Positions 1 to 7,323 of a stretch of DNA of 8,386 nucleotides are shown here, one piece after another. The stretch is from positions 1 to 8,386 of the forward strand of contig CABUAS010000077.1 of assembly GCA_902489595.1 (NCBI GenBank). Reading direction: 5' to 3'. Positions within the stretch are counted from its first letter, which is position 1. Each line of letters starts with the position of its first letter. Under the pieces are notes generated by a model that did no database searches, had not been told where the DNA came from, and saw only the letters and a program-made list of their open reading frames with translations. Source of the stretch: an uncultured Oscillospiraceae bacterium (lineage in GTDB: Bacteria; Bacillota; Clostridia; Oscillospirales; Acutalibacteraceae). Made by a program: the position numbers and the translations under genes.

Positions 1-1048
1 GATAATATTCAGCAGTATGTGCCGAAGTTGAAGAAAGCGACGGAGCAACTTTATTATTGATATAATCTGTAGTTGACTGACAGCCGAGAGTAGGGAAATT
101 TGTCTGATCTTTCAGACGATTTTCAATAATTCCTGCAATAATCGGCATCTGTTCATTGTCGCCCGCCTCTGCCTGAACTATAGATGCAATCGTCATAACC
201 TCGTGCATTGTAAAACCGAGTTCTTTTGCTCTATTTCGATATTCCTCTGTAATTTTCTTTTCAGTTGTTGAAAGGAAAGTTTCAATGGTGCTTGATGCAC
301 TCTGACCGATATAAAAATCATAAGTTTCGGGGAAAAGATAACCCTCTAACCTGTAAGGAACTTCTTCTCTTGCCTCAAGACCCGAAACAAGAGAATAAGA
401 ATAATCGGTTGATTCTATAACGGCAAGGAGAGCGGCACGGTCGCAAACCTCATTATCGACGAGCTTATTGACTATATCAGCAGTTGTATATCCCTCAGGG
501 AAAGTAAGTCTGATTGTTTCGGTATTTTCAGGTGCGCCTTTCAGTGTAGTGAGCATACCTTCAAGGCCCATTTTTCCGTAAAGATAATACACACCCGCCT
601 CATAAGGACCGGAACAATCATATGACGGCAATAAAGCATCTGCAACAGACACAAACAATTTGCAGAAATTTTTACAGGTAATGAGACCGTTATCCGCAAG
701 AATATCAATAGCATCCGATGACTTCTCAATCTGCTGATTATAACTTACAGTTACCGATGATGTCGTTTTAGTCATTCCGAAAACATCGTTAAGGCACAGA
801 ACAGCGTAAACAGACAGAATCATTGAAACTGCAATTACGACGATAAAAAACACATAGGTAGAGGCAACGGTATGATTTGCCGCTCTTTTTTTTGCCTTAG
901 CCGCAGTTTTTTGCTTAATTCGTTCTACTTCTTTGCGGTGACTGATTTTTTTTGCATAATCTTCGTTTGAAAAATAAACATCTTTTTTCTGTGAGTCGGA
1001 ATCTACAGGATTAATACCCGATTCGTTAAACTTAAATTCATCAGACAT
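1..1048 (-). CDS. mltG: MltG-type endolytic murein transglycosylase (YceG-like), C-terminus beyond left edge
   Basis: This membrane-anchored lytic transglycosylase would cut nascent peptidoglycan glycan strands outside the cell and so help set their length. About 349 residues are present and the C-terminus lies beyond the window. A lysine/arginine-rich cytoplasmic tail (1-60) leads into one membrane helix (about 61-86). A LysM-like subdomain follows (about 175-230, with LTFPEGYT), then the hallmark LEGYLFPETY (234-243) and the catalytic block ASIVQAEAG, in which E294 is the likely catalytic acid (family knowledge). The visible end, GCQSTTDY and onward, matches the part of the family just before the final GLPxGPI region, so probably only a few dozen residues are missing. 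The ATG at 1048 has GGAGAG just upstream, overlapping the stop of the preceding folate gene, with a three-base gap. It is the last gene seen of the long operon. The family call is firm, but the function of this particular copy is inferred. Confidence 0.93.
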   Translation of the reverse strand, partial: MSDEFKFNESGINPVDSDSQKKDVYFSNEDYAKKISHRKEVERIKQKTAAKAKKRAANHTVASTYVFFIVVIAVSMILSVYAVLCLNDVFGMTKTTSSVTVSYNQQIEKSSDAIDILADNGLITCKNFCKLFVSVADALLPSYDCSGPYEAGVYYLYGKMGLEGMLTTLKGAPENTETIRLTFPEGYTTADIVNKLVDNEVCDRAALLAVIESTDYSYSLVSGLEAREEVPYRLEGYLFPETYDFYIGQSASSTIETFLSTTEKKITEEYRNRAKELGFTMHEVMTIASIVQAEAGDNEQMPIIAGIIENRLKDQTNFPTLGCQSTTDYINNKVAPSLSSTSAHTAEYY

Positions 1049-1051
1049 ATT

Positions 1052-1609
1052 TTACTCTCCTTTACAGAAAAATATTTCTTTTTCAGTTATAACGGCATTA
1101 ACATTTTTATCAAACTCATTTATCGGCAAATCTTTACTGATTAAATCATTATAACATAATCCAACAGAAATGCCACCATATTTTTCAAGAAATCTGTCAT
1201 AATAGCCTTTGCCGTATCCAAGCCTGTAGCCTTTTCTGTCAAAAGACAATGCAGGCACTATACAGATTGAATCCGAAAAATCATCAAGCAGTTTGCAGGA
1301 ATCGTCTGGTTCAGATATACCAAACATTCCCTTTATAAGACTATCTTCCGAATTAACGATATAATAATTCATTAATCCGTTATTATCAATACATTTCGGC
1401 AGCGCAAGAACTTTGCCGTCTTTCAGAGTTTGATTGATAATTTCAGCCGTGTCAACTTCACTGCCGAGTGCACAGTAACACAAAATTATTTTTGCATTTT
1501 TATATGTATCTGAGTTTAAAAAAATATTGCAGATTTCTGAACTTTTGCTTTTTTTATCGGAAAGTTCTGCTCTTTTTTTCTTAAATTCTTTTCTTAACTG
1601 ATTTTTCAT
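1052..1609 (-). CDS. 5-formyltetrahydrofolate cyclo-ligase
   Basis: This cytoplasmic enzyme uses ATP to convert 5-formyltetrahydrofolate to 5,10-methenyltetrahydrofolate, returning stored folate to one-carbon metabolism. The protein is 185 residues from the chosen start, normal for the family. The basic N-terminus (KNQLRKEFKKKR) is typical. PALSFD, then RLGYGKGYYDRF (glycine-rich nucleotide/folate loop, GYGKGYYD at about 131-138), and the closing NAVITE are the family signatures. I chose ATG 1609 because it forms a four-base ATGA overlap with the stop of the DJ-1 family gene upstream, the usual sign of translational coupling. A GTG six bases further upstream (1615) would add two residues and cannot be excluded. 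No strong ribosome binding site is visible for either, consistent with coupling. The usual gene names are fau or ygfA, and the assignment is confident. Confidence 0.93.
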   Translation of the reverse strand: MKNQLRKEFKKKRAELSDKKSKSSEICNIFLNSDTYKNAKIILCYCALGSEVDTAEIINQTLKDGKVLALPKCIDNNGLMNYYIVNSEDSLIKGMFGISEPDDSCKLLDDFSDSICIVPALSFDRKGYRLGYGKGYYDRFLEKYGGISVGLCYNDLISKDLPINEFDKNVNAVITEKEIFFCKGE

Positions 1610-2145
1610 CGGCACTGAATTGTTTTTCTTACTTCTTCTGCTTTTTCTTCACCTGCGAGAGCCTTAACAATTTCAAGACCGAAATCAACAGAAACGCCTG
1701 CTCCCCTTGCAGTAATAAACTTACCGTCTGTCACTACATATTTGTCAGACAGAACTGCACCGTCAAGATATTTTTGAAATGACGGGAAAGCAGTTGCATC
1801 CACACCATTCAAAAGCCCTTTATTGCCGAGAATTGACGGAGCGGCACAGATTGCACAGATATAAATACCGTCTTCAACTGCTCTGTCAATAACATTCTGA
1901 ACAACATTGTTTTTTTCAAGATTAATAACGCCGTCACCGCCGCCGGGCAATATAACAGCGTCAACATTGCTGTATACAAATTCATCAAGAACAATATCGG
2001 CATTGACTTCAATACCGCACGATGAAGTAACGGTTTTGCCTGTAACACCAACTGTTTTAATCTCAATATCAGCACGTCTCAGCATATCAATCGGCGCCAT
2101 TGCCTCAATTATTTCAAAACCGTCTGCCAAAAATAAGTATACCAT
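1606..2145 (-). CDS. DJ-1/PfpI family protein (YajL/ThiJ-like)
   Basis: This 179-residue, single-domain, probably cytoplasmic protein belongs to the DJ-1/PfpI superfamily. Members include redox-sensing chaperones, glyoxalases and putative protein/nucleotide deglycases. The nucleophile elbow AICAAP places the conserved cysteine at C100, and the acidic partner is E14 in ADGFEIIEA, matching E18 and C106 of human DJ-1. LPGGG (66-70) and TARGAG (145-150) are also family-typical, and the length matches DJ-1 and YajL. The histidine found in human DJ-1 (the THP stretch) is replaced here by a phenylalanine near 120, so a hydrolytic triad is unlikely. The ATG at 2145 has AAGGAG seven bases upstream in a 15-base gap, the clearest ribosome binding site in the distal half of the operon. 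It overlaps the folate gene by four bases. The true substrate cannot be read from sequence. Confidence 0.9.
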   Translation of the reverse strand: MVYLFLADGFEIIEAMAPIDMLRRADIEIKTVGVTGKTVTSSCGIEVNADIVLDEFVYSNVDAVILPGGGDGVINLEKNNVVQNVIDRAVEDGIYICAICAAPSILGNKGLLNGVDATAFPSFQKYLDGAVLSDKYVVTDGKFITARGAGVSVDFGLEIVKALAGEEKAEEVRKTIQCR

Positions 2146-2160
2146 AATTATGCTCCTTAC

Positions 2161-2679
2161 CTAAATTATAATGCCTGTGCCGCCGATAGGAAAATCTTGT
2201 TCAGAGAAAATCATACCGACAGGATTTTTCAGTTCACAGCCCTCATAAAGATATTCGGTAATATCTTTATTTTCATCAAAAATAATTTTGTTTTCATATT
2301 CGGTATCTGAATATAATTTTATCTCAAATCCGAACTTTTTATAATAATCAATCAATGATCCATTTGCAGGTATAAGCCATAAAAAATCACCTGCATAATG
2401 CTTTGCTTTTTTAACAAGACTGCCTGCAAATCCTCTGCATCTGTATTCGCTCAGAGTTGCAACTGCATAAATATATTTACCGTTTAAATCGCTGTATTTG
2501 CAGTCAACAAGAAAAAGCATTGAAACAAGTTTATCATCTTCAAAAACACCAAGACATTTTTTATTTTTGCAGTTTTGAAGAAAAAACAATATTTCATCTT
2601 CACTATCGCCGAAAACGCTGTGCCAGATGTTTATTATCTGCTTTTCGTCACTGCAGAAATCTATTTTATAATTTGTCAA
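2161..2679 (-). CDS. GNAT-family N-acetyltransferase, TTG start
   Basis: This is a 172-residue acetyltransferase of the GNAT fold, which moves an acetyl group from acetyl-CoA to an amine. The substrate is unknown. The acetyl-CoA loop is in IYAVATLSEYRCRGFAGSL (about 70-88), with the R/Q-x-x-G-x-G/A signature at R80, G83 and A85. YYKKFGF (112-118) is the usual motif B helix-strand, and the C-terminal 40 residues are less conserved-looking. There is no signal or membrane segment. The start is a TTG inside the end of the DUF2156 gene (14-base overlap). It is supported by AGAGGT nine bases upstream, and the next in-frame ATG, near residue 54, would delete the first strands of the fold. The overlap with DUF2156 suggests coordinated synthesis. 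The fold is clear, but the acceptor is not. Confidence 0.88.
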   Translation of the reverse strand: MTNYKIDFCSDEKQIINIWHSVFGDSEDEILFFLQNCKNKKCLGVFEDDKLVSMLFLVDCKYSDLNGKYIYAVATLSEYRCRGFAGSLVKKAKHYAGDFLWLIPANGSLIDYYKKFGFEIKLYSDTEYENKIIFDENKDITEYLYEGCELKNPVGMIFSEQDFPIGGTGIII

Positions 2680-3562
2680 AAACTGCTACCTCTTTTTTCA
2701 GCCAGATTGCAGGATGATAAGACTGCTTTGCTTTTCTCAGTCCCTCAAGTCCCAAATCTTCTTCTCTATTAATATACTTGAAACCTTTATCAAGAAGTCT
2801 TTTGGCAAATTCCTGATTAATAATAGCATATGCGCCCTGAACATCGGCAGGTGCTTTTTCAAAGTGAGAAACAAAACATTCATCATTCAGTTTTTCACCG
2901 TAGGTATAGGCAATCGCCTTGCCGTTTACACGGATAATTCCGCCGTAAATGGCGAGTTTTTCGTAATTTTCAAATCCAGTCAAAACAGATTCAAACTCAA
3001 GTGAATAATCGGAATCATTGTCGTCTCTTTCTTCAATCCAGTTAGTATGAAGGCTGATACATTCATCAATATTATCCTTGCTGATTTCTTCAAAACACCA
3101 GTCGGGATTATTCTTTTTGAAGTTAGTTATATGATTTCGCTTTGAATGATACTTTTTGCCGGAAAGATTTGCAAGATTTTCGGCATTGTAAATATAATCA
3201 TTATTTCCATCGTCATACTTATAAGTAATCTGATTCGGAAATTCTTTTTCGAGCATTTCTTTATAACTTTCCGTAACACCGTAAATATTCGGCATTACGC
3301 AGTTTTCATTCGCATCGGCAATTATTTGCAGAACGGCATCTTTGAAATCGCCGATTCCGATAGGCAGGGAATAAGAATAATCGCCCTCTTTTCCCCATCG
3401 GCAGATAAAGAAACCTTTATAGTGTGTAATTTTTGTTCTGTAAGCAGTGTGCCACAGATAAATACTGCCGAAAGTATACTCACAATTCATACTGTGTGCT
3501 TTGCTCAAACATTCGGATACCCAGAAATAATCATCAATTTCGGGAGTTTTAAATTCTAACAT
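2666..3562 (-). CDS. DUF2156 (LPG-synthase C-terminal-like) protein
   Basis: This 298-residue soluble protein belongs to the DUF2156 family (COG4866-like). It is related to the catalytic C-terminal domain of phosphatidylglycerol lysyltransferases (MprF) and built from two GNAT-like halves. The characteristic pieces are LSGKKYHSKRNHI (133-145) in the middle and INREEDLGLEGLRKAK (264-279) followed by SYHP near the end. No membrane helices are present, unlike full MprF, so transfer to a membrane lipid is not implied. Relatives are often annotated as phosphatidylglycerol lysyltransferase domain proteins without proof. The ATG at 3562 has AGAGGA just upstream, with short spacing. The gene overlaps the kinase upstream by seven bases and the GNAT gene downstream by 14. 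An aminoacyl or acyl transferase role is inference. The family membership is solid. Confidence 0.88.
   Translation of the reverse strand: MLEFKTPEIDDYFWVSECLSKAHSMNCEYTFGSIYLWHTAYRTKITHYKGFFICRWGKEGDYSYSLPIGIGDFKDAVLQIIADANENCVMPNIYGVTESYKEMLEKEFPNQITYKYDDGNNDYIYNAENLANLSGKKYHSKRNHITNFKKNNPDWCFEEISKDNIDECISLHTNWIEERDDNDSDYSLEFESVLTGFENYEKLAIYGGIIRVNGKAIAYTYGEKLNDECFVSHFEKAPADVQGAYAIINQEFAKRLLDKGFKYINREEDLGLEGLRKAKQSYHPAIWLKKEVAVFDKL
2688..2693 (-). promoter_or_regulatory. Ribosome binding site for the TTG-started GNAT gene
   Basis: On the minus strand AGAGGT lies about nine bases before the TTG at 2679, inside the last codons of the DUF2156 gene. It decides the start of the acetyltransferase, for which no suitable ATG exists upstream of the conserved fold. 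Confidence 0.55.
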
Positions 3563-4221
3563 AATTCCTCTTTTACAATGTCAACAATTTTTTTATGAAT
3601 CTCGTCAATCGGCAGCGGATTTACACCGTCTGAACATGGTATAACATTCCATCCCTGTTTTTTTGCAGTATAGAGAGCCGATTTACGGCATTTTTCAAGA
3701 AATGAAACATTAGCTTCATGCACATCTTTTTTATTCTCATTTCCGTCGTAACGTCGTGTCATAAGCCTTTGAGAAATTTCAACTGGCATATCAAGATAAA
3801 TCACAGCGTCGGGTTTTGGTATGCCGATTTTTTCATATTCAAAGTCTGCGCTCCATTCAAGATATTCATCCCATTTGCTTTCATCAATCTTTTCCATCTG
3901 ATAAATTGAATTTGATGTTGCATATCTGTCTGCCAGAATGAGGGTGCCGTTTTCATAATCTTTGCCCCAGTTAAGTTTATATGATGCAAACCTGTCTACA
4001 GCAAAAAATGCGCCTGCGGCATATGCATTGACATCATCGGCGCTTTTACCGAAATCACCTGCAAGATACATATTTACAAGCGTGCTCGACGGGCTGTCAT
4101 AATCGGGCAGTTTGATTTTTTTATAATCAATGCCCTCATTTTCAAAATACTTTTGAAGCAGTTCAACCTGTGTTGATTTTCCTGAACCGTCAAGGCCCTC
4201 AATAATAATTAATTTTTTCAT
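3556..4221 (-). CDS. Thymidylate-kinase-like nucleoside monophosphate kinase (divergent)
   Basis: This is a P-loop kinase of the dTMP kinase family, 221 residues, expected to phosphorylate dTMP to dTDP with ATP in the cytoplasm. The Walker A loop is GLDGSGKST (9-17). A DR pair (76-77, FAVDRF), the DRY motif (98-100) and a LID-like segment rich in R, K and E (about 151-172, RLMTRRYDGNENKK) follow. The usual bacterial REPGGT motif after the first helix is absent. Instead there is KLPDYDSPSS (37-46), closer in layout to the FPxR region of eukaryotic and archaeal enzymes. This suggests a separate clade, possibly a paralogue with shifted specificity. The start ATG forms an ATGA overlap with the small gene upstream, and only a weak purine-rich stretch precedes it. 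Kinase family is confident. The exact nucleotide substrate is moderate. Confidence 0.85.
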   Translation of the reverse strand: MKKLIIIEGLDGSGKSTQVELLQKYFENEGIDYKKIKLPDYDSPSSTLVNMYLAGDFGKSADDVNAYAAGAFFAVDRFASYKLNWGKDYENGTLILADRYATSNSIYQMEKIDESKWDEYLEWSADFEYEKIGIPKPDAVIYLDMPVEISQRLMTRRYDGNENKKDVHEANVSFLEKCRKSALYTAKKQGWNVIPCSDGVNPLPIDEIHKKIVDIVKEELC

Positions 4222-4427
4222 TTCTTTTTTCGTTGTACTTTCTTTTTATTACCTTTTTCATCAACTATATAAGTATTTTCAAGCTGGCCTACAAGGCTTT
4301 CCTTAAAACTGTCTATATAAATTCTTCTTAATTTTGCCTGTTCATCCTTTTCTGATTCAGTCAGTCCGACAGATTTGGATTTACGGGCAAGTTCGTTAAT
4401 TCTGTCAATCTGTTTTTGTGTAACCAT
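4218..4427 (-). CDS. UPF0291/DUF896 small protein (YnzC-like)
   Basis: This 69-residue cytoplasmic protein is of the DUF896 family, whose Bacillus subtilis member YnzC is a small helical hairpin. The N-terminal block IDRINELARKSK, the TESEKDEQAKLRRIYIDSF stretch and the following short IVDEKGN segment are the family pattern. The C-terminus is a run of lysines and arginines, suggesting contact with nucleic acid or another acidic partner, though that is only inference. The ATG shares one base with the rpoD stop codon (TAATG), and the downstream kinase begins in an ATGA overlap, so this gene is tightly coupled on both sides. An AAGGA stretch lies inside the end of rpoD at somewhat long spacing. 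Function in this family is unknown. The family call is confident. Confidence 0.9.
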   Translation of the reverse strand: MVTQKQIDRINELARKSKSVGLTESEKDEQAKLRRIYIDSFKESLVGQLENTYIVDEKGNKKKVQRKKK

Positions 4428-5560
4428 TAATCCAAAAAGTCCTTCAATTTTTTACTTCTGCTCGGATGCCTCAGCTTTCTGAGCGCTTTAGCCTCAATCT
4501 GCCTGATTCTTTCTCTTGTAACATTAAATTCTTTGCCGACCTCTTCGAGAGTTTTAGGATTGCCGTCTGCAAGTCCGAAACGAAGTGAAAGAACCTTTTC
4601 TTCTCTCGGTGTAAGCGTTTTAAGAACATCTGCAAGCTGCTCTTTAAGAAGGCTCATTGATGCGGCATCAGCCGGTGCAAGTGCATCATCATCGGGAATA
4701 AAATCTCCTAAATGAGAATCTTCCTCTTCTCCGATAGGTGTTTCAAGTGAAACAGGTTCCTGTGCTACACGGAGAATTTCACGAACTCTTTCCGTAGGCA
4801 TATCAAGAAAATCGGCAATTTCTTCGGGAGTAGGCTCTTTTCCGTTTTGATGAAGTAACTGGCTGTTTGCTTTTTTAACTTTATTGATAGTTTCAACCAT
4901 ATGAACAGGAATTCTTATAGTTCTTGCCTGATCTGCAATAGCACGGGTAATGGCTTGTCTTATCCACCATGTAGCATATGTTGAAAATTTAAAGCCTTTT
5001 GTATAATCAAACTTATCTACGGCCTTGATAAGACCCATATTGCCCTCCTGAATCAAATCAAGAAACTGCATACCTCTGCCGACATACCTTTTTGCAATAC
5101 TTACAACAAGTCTTAAATTAGCCTCGGCAAGGCGCTTTTTTGCAACAGGGTCATCATCGGCAATCCTGATAGCGTATTCAATTTCTTCTTCAGGAGTCAA
5201 AAGCGGAACTTTACCGATTTCTTTAAGATAAACCTTAACAGGGTCGTCCATTGCAGCATTATCGTTAACGGCAACAGTGTCGGCGGCGTCTGTTTCTTTA
5301 GGCAAATCAACTTCAAGAGTAATGCCGTCAAGCGCCTCTGATGAAAAATCGTCAATAATATTGATATTTGCGCCGTCAATCAAATCATTGAGCTTTTCAA
5401 GTTCGTCAACATCAAGGTCAAGTTCTACGATAATATTATCAATTTCCTGCGCCGTAAGATGACCTACTGCTTTACCTTTTTCAACAAGCTTTTTAAATGC
5501 AGAATTCTTTTTTTCATCTGAAACCTGCTGATTCGGTGTGAGTTTAATTTTGTTATCCAT
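4427..5560 (-). CDS. rpoD: Primary RNA polymerase sigma factor (SigA/RpoD)
   Basis: This is the housekeeping sigma factor that directs RNA polymerase to -35/-10 promoters. At 377 residues it is the compact Firmicutes type, lacking the large non-conserved insert of proteobacterial RpoD. A short region 1.1 (about 18-60) precedes an acidic linker. Region 1.2 begins at DDPVKVYLKEIG (105-116). Region 2 covers about 144-220, with core-binding AEANLRLVVSIAKRY, LDLIQEGNMGL, and the promoter-melting/-10 helix FSTYATWWIRQAI. Region 3 (about 221-300) includes EPVSLETPIG, and region 4 contains LTPREEKVLSLRFGL and the -35 helix-turn-helix VTRERIRQIEAKALRKLR (348-365). The ATG at 5560 has AGAGGAGA upstream, 18 bases behind dnaG. 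The dnaG-rpoD order is the classic macromolecular synthesis arrangement. The identity is essentially certain. Confidence 0.98.
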   Translation of the reverse strand: MDNKIKLTPNQQVSDEKKNSAFKKLVEKGKAVGHLTAQEIDNIIVELDLDVDELEKLNDLIDGANINIIDDFSSEALDGITLEVDLPKETDAADTVAVNDNAAMDDPVKVYLKEIGKVPLLTPEEEIEYAIRIADDDPVAKKRLAEANLRLVVSIAKRYVGRGMQFLDLIQEGNMGLIKAVDKFDYTKGFKFSTYATWWIRQAITRAIADQARTIRIPVHMVETINKVKKANSQLLHQNGKEPTPEEIADFLDMPTERVREILRVAQEPVSLETPIGEEEDSHLGDFIPDDDALAPADAASMSLLKEQLADVLKTLTPREEKVLSLRFGLADGNPKTLEEVGKEFNVTRERIRQIEAKALRKLRHPSRSKKLKDFLD

Positions 5561-5578
5561 AAATAGTTCTCCTCTTTT

Positions 5579-7312
5579 TTATGTATTTCCAAAAAATTTT
5601 CTGAATTCATCATCACTCATTGATGAAGTTGATTTATTATGCTTTTTCTCAAATTCACTTTTAACAGCTTCAAGGCAATCCGTAAATTCTTTTTTAGGAT
5701 TTGCGCTTTCATTGCCTGTTGCTGTAATTTTTATAAAACGCCCCGATTCTTCAATCGTAAACGTATCACCGAAATTCATTAAATCGGTATCCATTCCCGA
5801 TTTGATTTTTTCAAGCGCTGTTTCAATACTCTTCTTTATAAATCCCGACGAAAGATAAGACAAATCAAAATCATCAAGAAATTTAGCACAGTCGGGATAT
5901 TTTATAAGCAAGTACAAAAGGCGTTCCTCGGCTTTGACCTTTTTAACAGTTGAGTCATTTTCAAAACTGAGTTTTGCATTATTTCTTATATCATCGCTGA
6001 TTATTTTTTTCATTTCCTGCCTGCGGCTTTTATATGAACTGCGTTTAACATAATCATCATACTGCGCCTGCAGACTTCTCTTTTCAATGCCGAGCTCATC
6101 GGATATGCGTGACAAATAAAGGTCACGTTCAACAGGGCTTGTCCCACTCAGAATTTTAATAACTTCGCCTGCAAAATCTGCCTTTCCCTGCGTTGTATTA
6201 AGATTATATTTATCACGAAGTTTAAGAATTTTAAACTCCGTTTCATTTGTAGCACCGTCAAGCATTGCACCGAATTTTTCTGCACCTACTGTTTTAATAA
6301 TTTCGTCAGGGTCTTTGCCGTACTGAAGAACAGGCACACGCACTTTAATATCGGCATCCTTAAAAAGATACATCGCTTTCTGAACTGCTTTTTGCCCTGC
6401 CTCATCGGCATCATACGCTAAAATTACTTCTTTTGCATATCTGCAAATCTGACGAACCTGCTCGCTTGTAAGCGCCGTGCCGCACCCTGCAACAGAATTG
6501 GTAAATCCTGCCTGATGCATTGAAATAACATCCATATACCCCTCACAAAGTATCAGCGTATCTTTGCCGCTGTCTTTTGCAACATTAAGGGCAAACAGTT
6601 CGTTTGTCTTTTTATAGGCAAGCGTATCACTCGTATTAATATATTTCGGCTTGCTGTCATCAAGCACACGACCGCCGAAGGCGATTACATTGCCCCTTAC
6701 ATCAATAATCGGAGTCATTACGCGATTTCTGAAATAATCATAATAGCCCTTATTGCCTTTTCTTACAAGACCGGCATCAAGCATTTCCGTCAGTGAAAAG
6801 CCTTTTGATTTCAGATGCTTAATCAGCATGTCCCATGCATCAGGTGCCATACCAAGGCCGAATTTAGTAATTGTTTTACGTGTAAGCCCCCTGCCTAAAA
6901 AATAATTAATCCCTACCCTGCCGTCTTCACTCATAAGATAAGAATGATAAAAACGAGCAGTTTCACGGTTTGCTTCAAGTATTCTTCTGCGCCGCTTACC
7001 GATTGAATCATCAAATCCATCCTGCGGCATCTGCATACCCGCCCTTTCGGCAAGAAGCTTAACCGCATCAATATAATCAAGATTTTCAATTTTTCTTATA
7101 AAGCCGACCGCGTCACCGCCTGCGCCGCATCCGAAGCAGTAAAATGACTGAGTATCGGGATACACCGTAAATGACGGAGTTTTTTCATTGTGAAAAGGAC
7201 AAAGACCCACAAGCGTTGAGCCTCGCCGTTTAAGCGAAACATAACCTGAAATAATATCTTCAACATCCGTTTTATATTTAAGTTCCTGCAAAAAAGAATC
7301 ATTTAATGCCAC
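5579..7312 (-). CDS. dnaG: DNA primase DnaG
   Basis: This primase lays down RNA primers for replication and works with the replicative helicase. From the GTG start the protein is 577 residues, usual for Firmicutes. The N-terminal CHC2 zinc ribbon uses C38, H41, C59 and C62 (CPFH ... CFGC). The catalytic core carries FRNRVMTPI, AFGGR (211-215) and the TOPRIM acidic residues in LCEGYMDV (E257) and AYDADEAG (D301, D303). A helicase-interaction-type C-terminal domain follows (about 450-577). The reading frame is open to a TTG at 7384, adding 24 residues. I prefer GTG 7312 because the protein then starts ALNDSFLQELK, as expected for the family, and AGGTGAG stands at proper spacing. A GTG at 7321 is also possible. 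It is the first gene of the operon, 18 bases ahead of rpoD. Confidence 0.96.
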   Translation of the reverse strand: MALNDSFLQELKYKTDVEDIISGYVSLKRRGSTLVGLCPFHNEKTPSFTVYPDTQSFYCFGCGAGGDAVGFIRKIENLDYIDAVKLLAERAGMQMPQDGFDDSIGKRRRRILEANRETARFYHSYLMSEDGRVGINYFLGRGLTRKTITKFGLGMAPDAWDMLIKHLKSKGFSLTEMLDAGLVRKGNKGYYDYFRNRVMTPIIDVRGNVIAFGGRVLDDSKPKYINTSDTLAYKKTNELFALNVAKDSGKDTLILCEGYMDVISMHQAGFTNSVAGCGTALTSEQVRQICRYAKEVILAYDADEAGQKAVQKAMYLFKDADIKVRVPVLQYGKDPDEIIKTVGAEKFGAMLDGATNETEFKILKLRDKYNLNTTQGKADFAGEVIKILSGTSPVERDLYLSRISDELGIEKRSLQAQYDDYVKRSSYKSRRQEMKKIISDDIRNNAKLSFENDSTVKKVKAEERLLYLLIKYPDCAKFLDDFDLSYLSSGFIKKSIETALEKIKSGMDTDLMNFGDTFTIEESGRFIKITATGNESANPKKEFTDCLEAVKSEFEKKHNKSTSSMSDDEFRKFFGNT

Positions 7313-7316
7313 AATA

Positions 7317-7323
7317 CTCACCT
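7317..7323 (-). promoter_or_regulatory. Ribosome binding site that supports the dnaG GTG start
   Basis: On the minus strand AGGTGAG stands four bases before the GTG at 7312. Together with the protein alignment expected for DnaG, this favours GTG 7312 over the upstream TTG at 7384. A GTG at 7321 lies inside the motif, preceded by GGGG, and remains an alternative. Confidence 0.5.

Noticed and set aside
541..729. A 62-codon minus-strand frame inside the transglycosylase gene
   Set aside because: It is out of frame with MltG, whose translation carries clear family motifs through the same bases.
2660..2682. TTGACA followed by TATAAA on the minus strand at the GNAT start
   Set aside because: The two hexamers are only a few bases apart, so they cannot form a promoter. 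The sequence is explained by overlapping codons.
1907..3559. Several plus-strand open frames (for example 1907-2164, 2457-2717, 2714-3004, 3146-3559)
   Set aside because: They lie antisense to well-supported minus-strand genes, have low-complexity or compositionally odd translations, and lack ribosome binding sites. They are read as shadows.
3560..3584. TTGACA on the minus strand at the kinase/DUF2156 junction, possibly an internal promoter
   Set aside because: The nearest -10-like element (TAGAAT) is about 20 bases away, too far, and chance matches are frequent in this AT-rich sequence.
5197..5858. Open frames within or opposite rpoD and the end of dnaG (5197-5379, 5277-5462, 5538-5858)
   Set aside because: They overlap firmly identified genes and show no recognisable domain.
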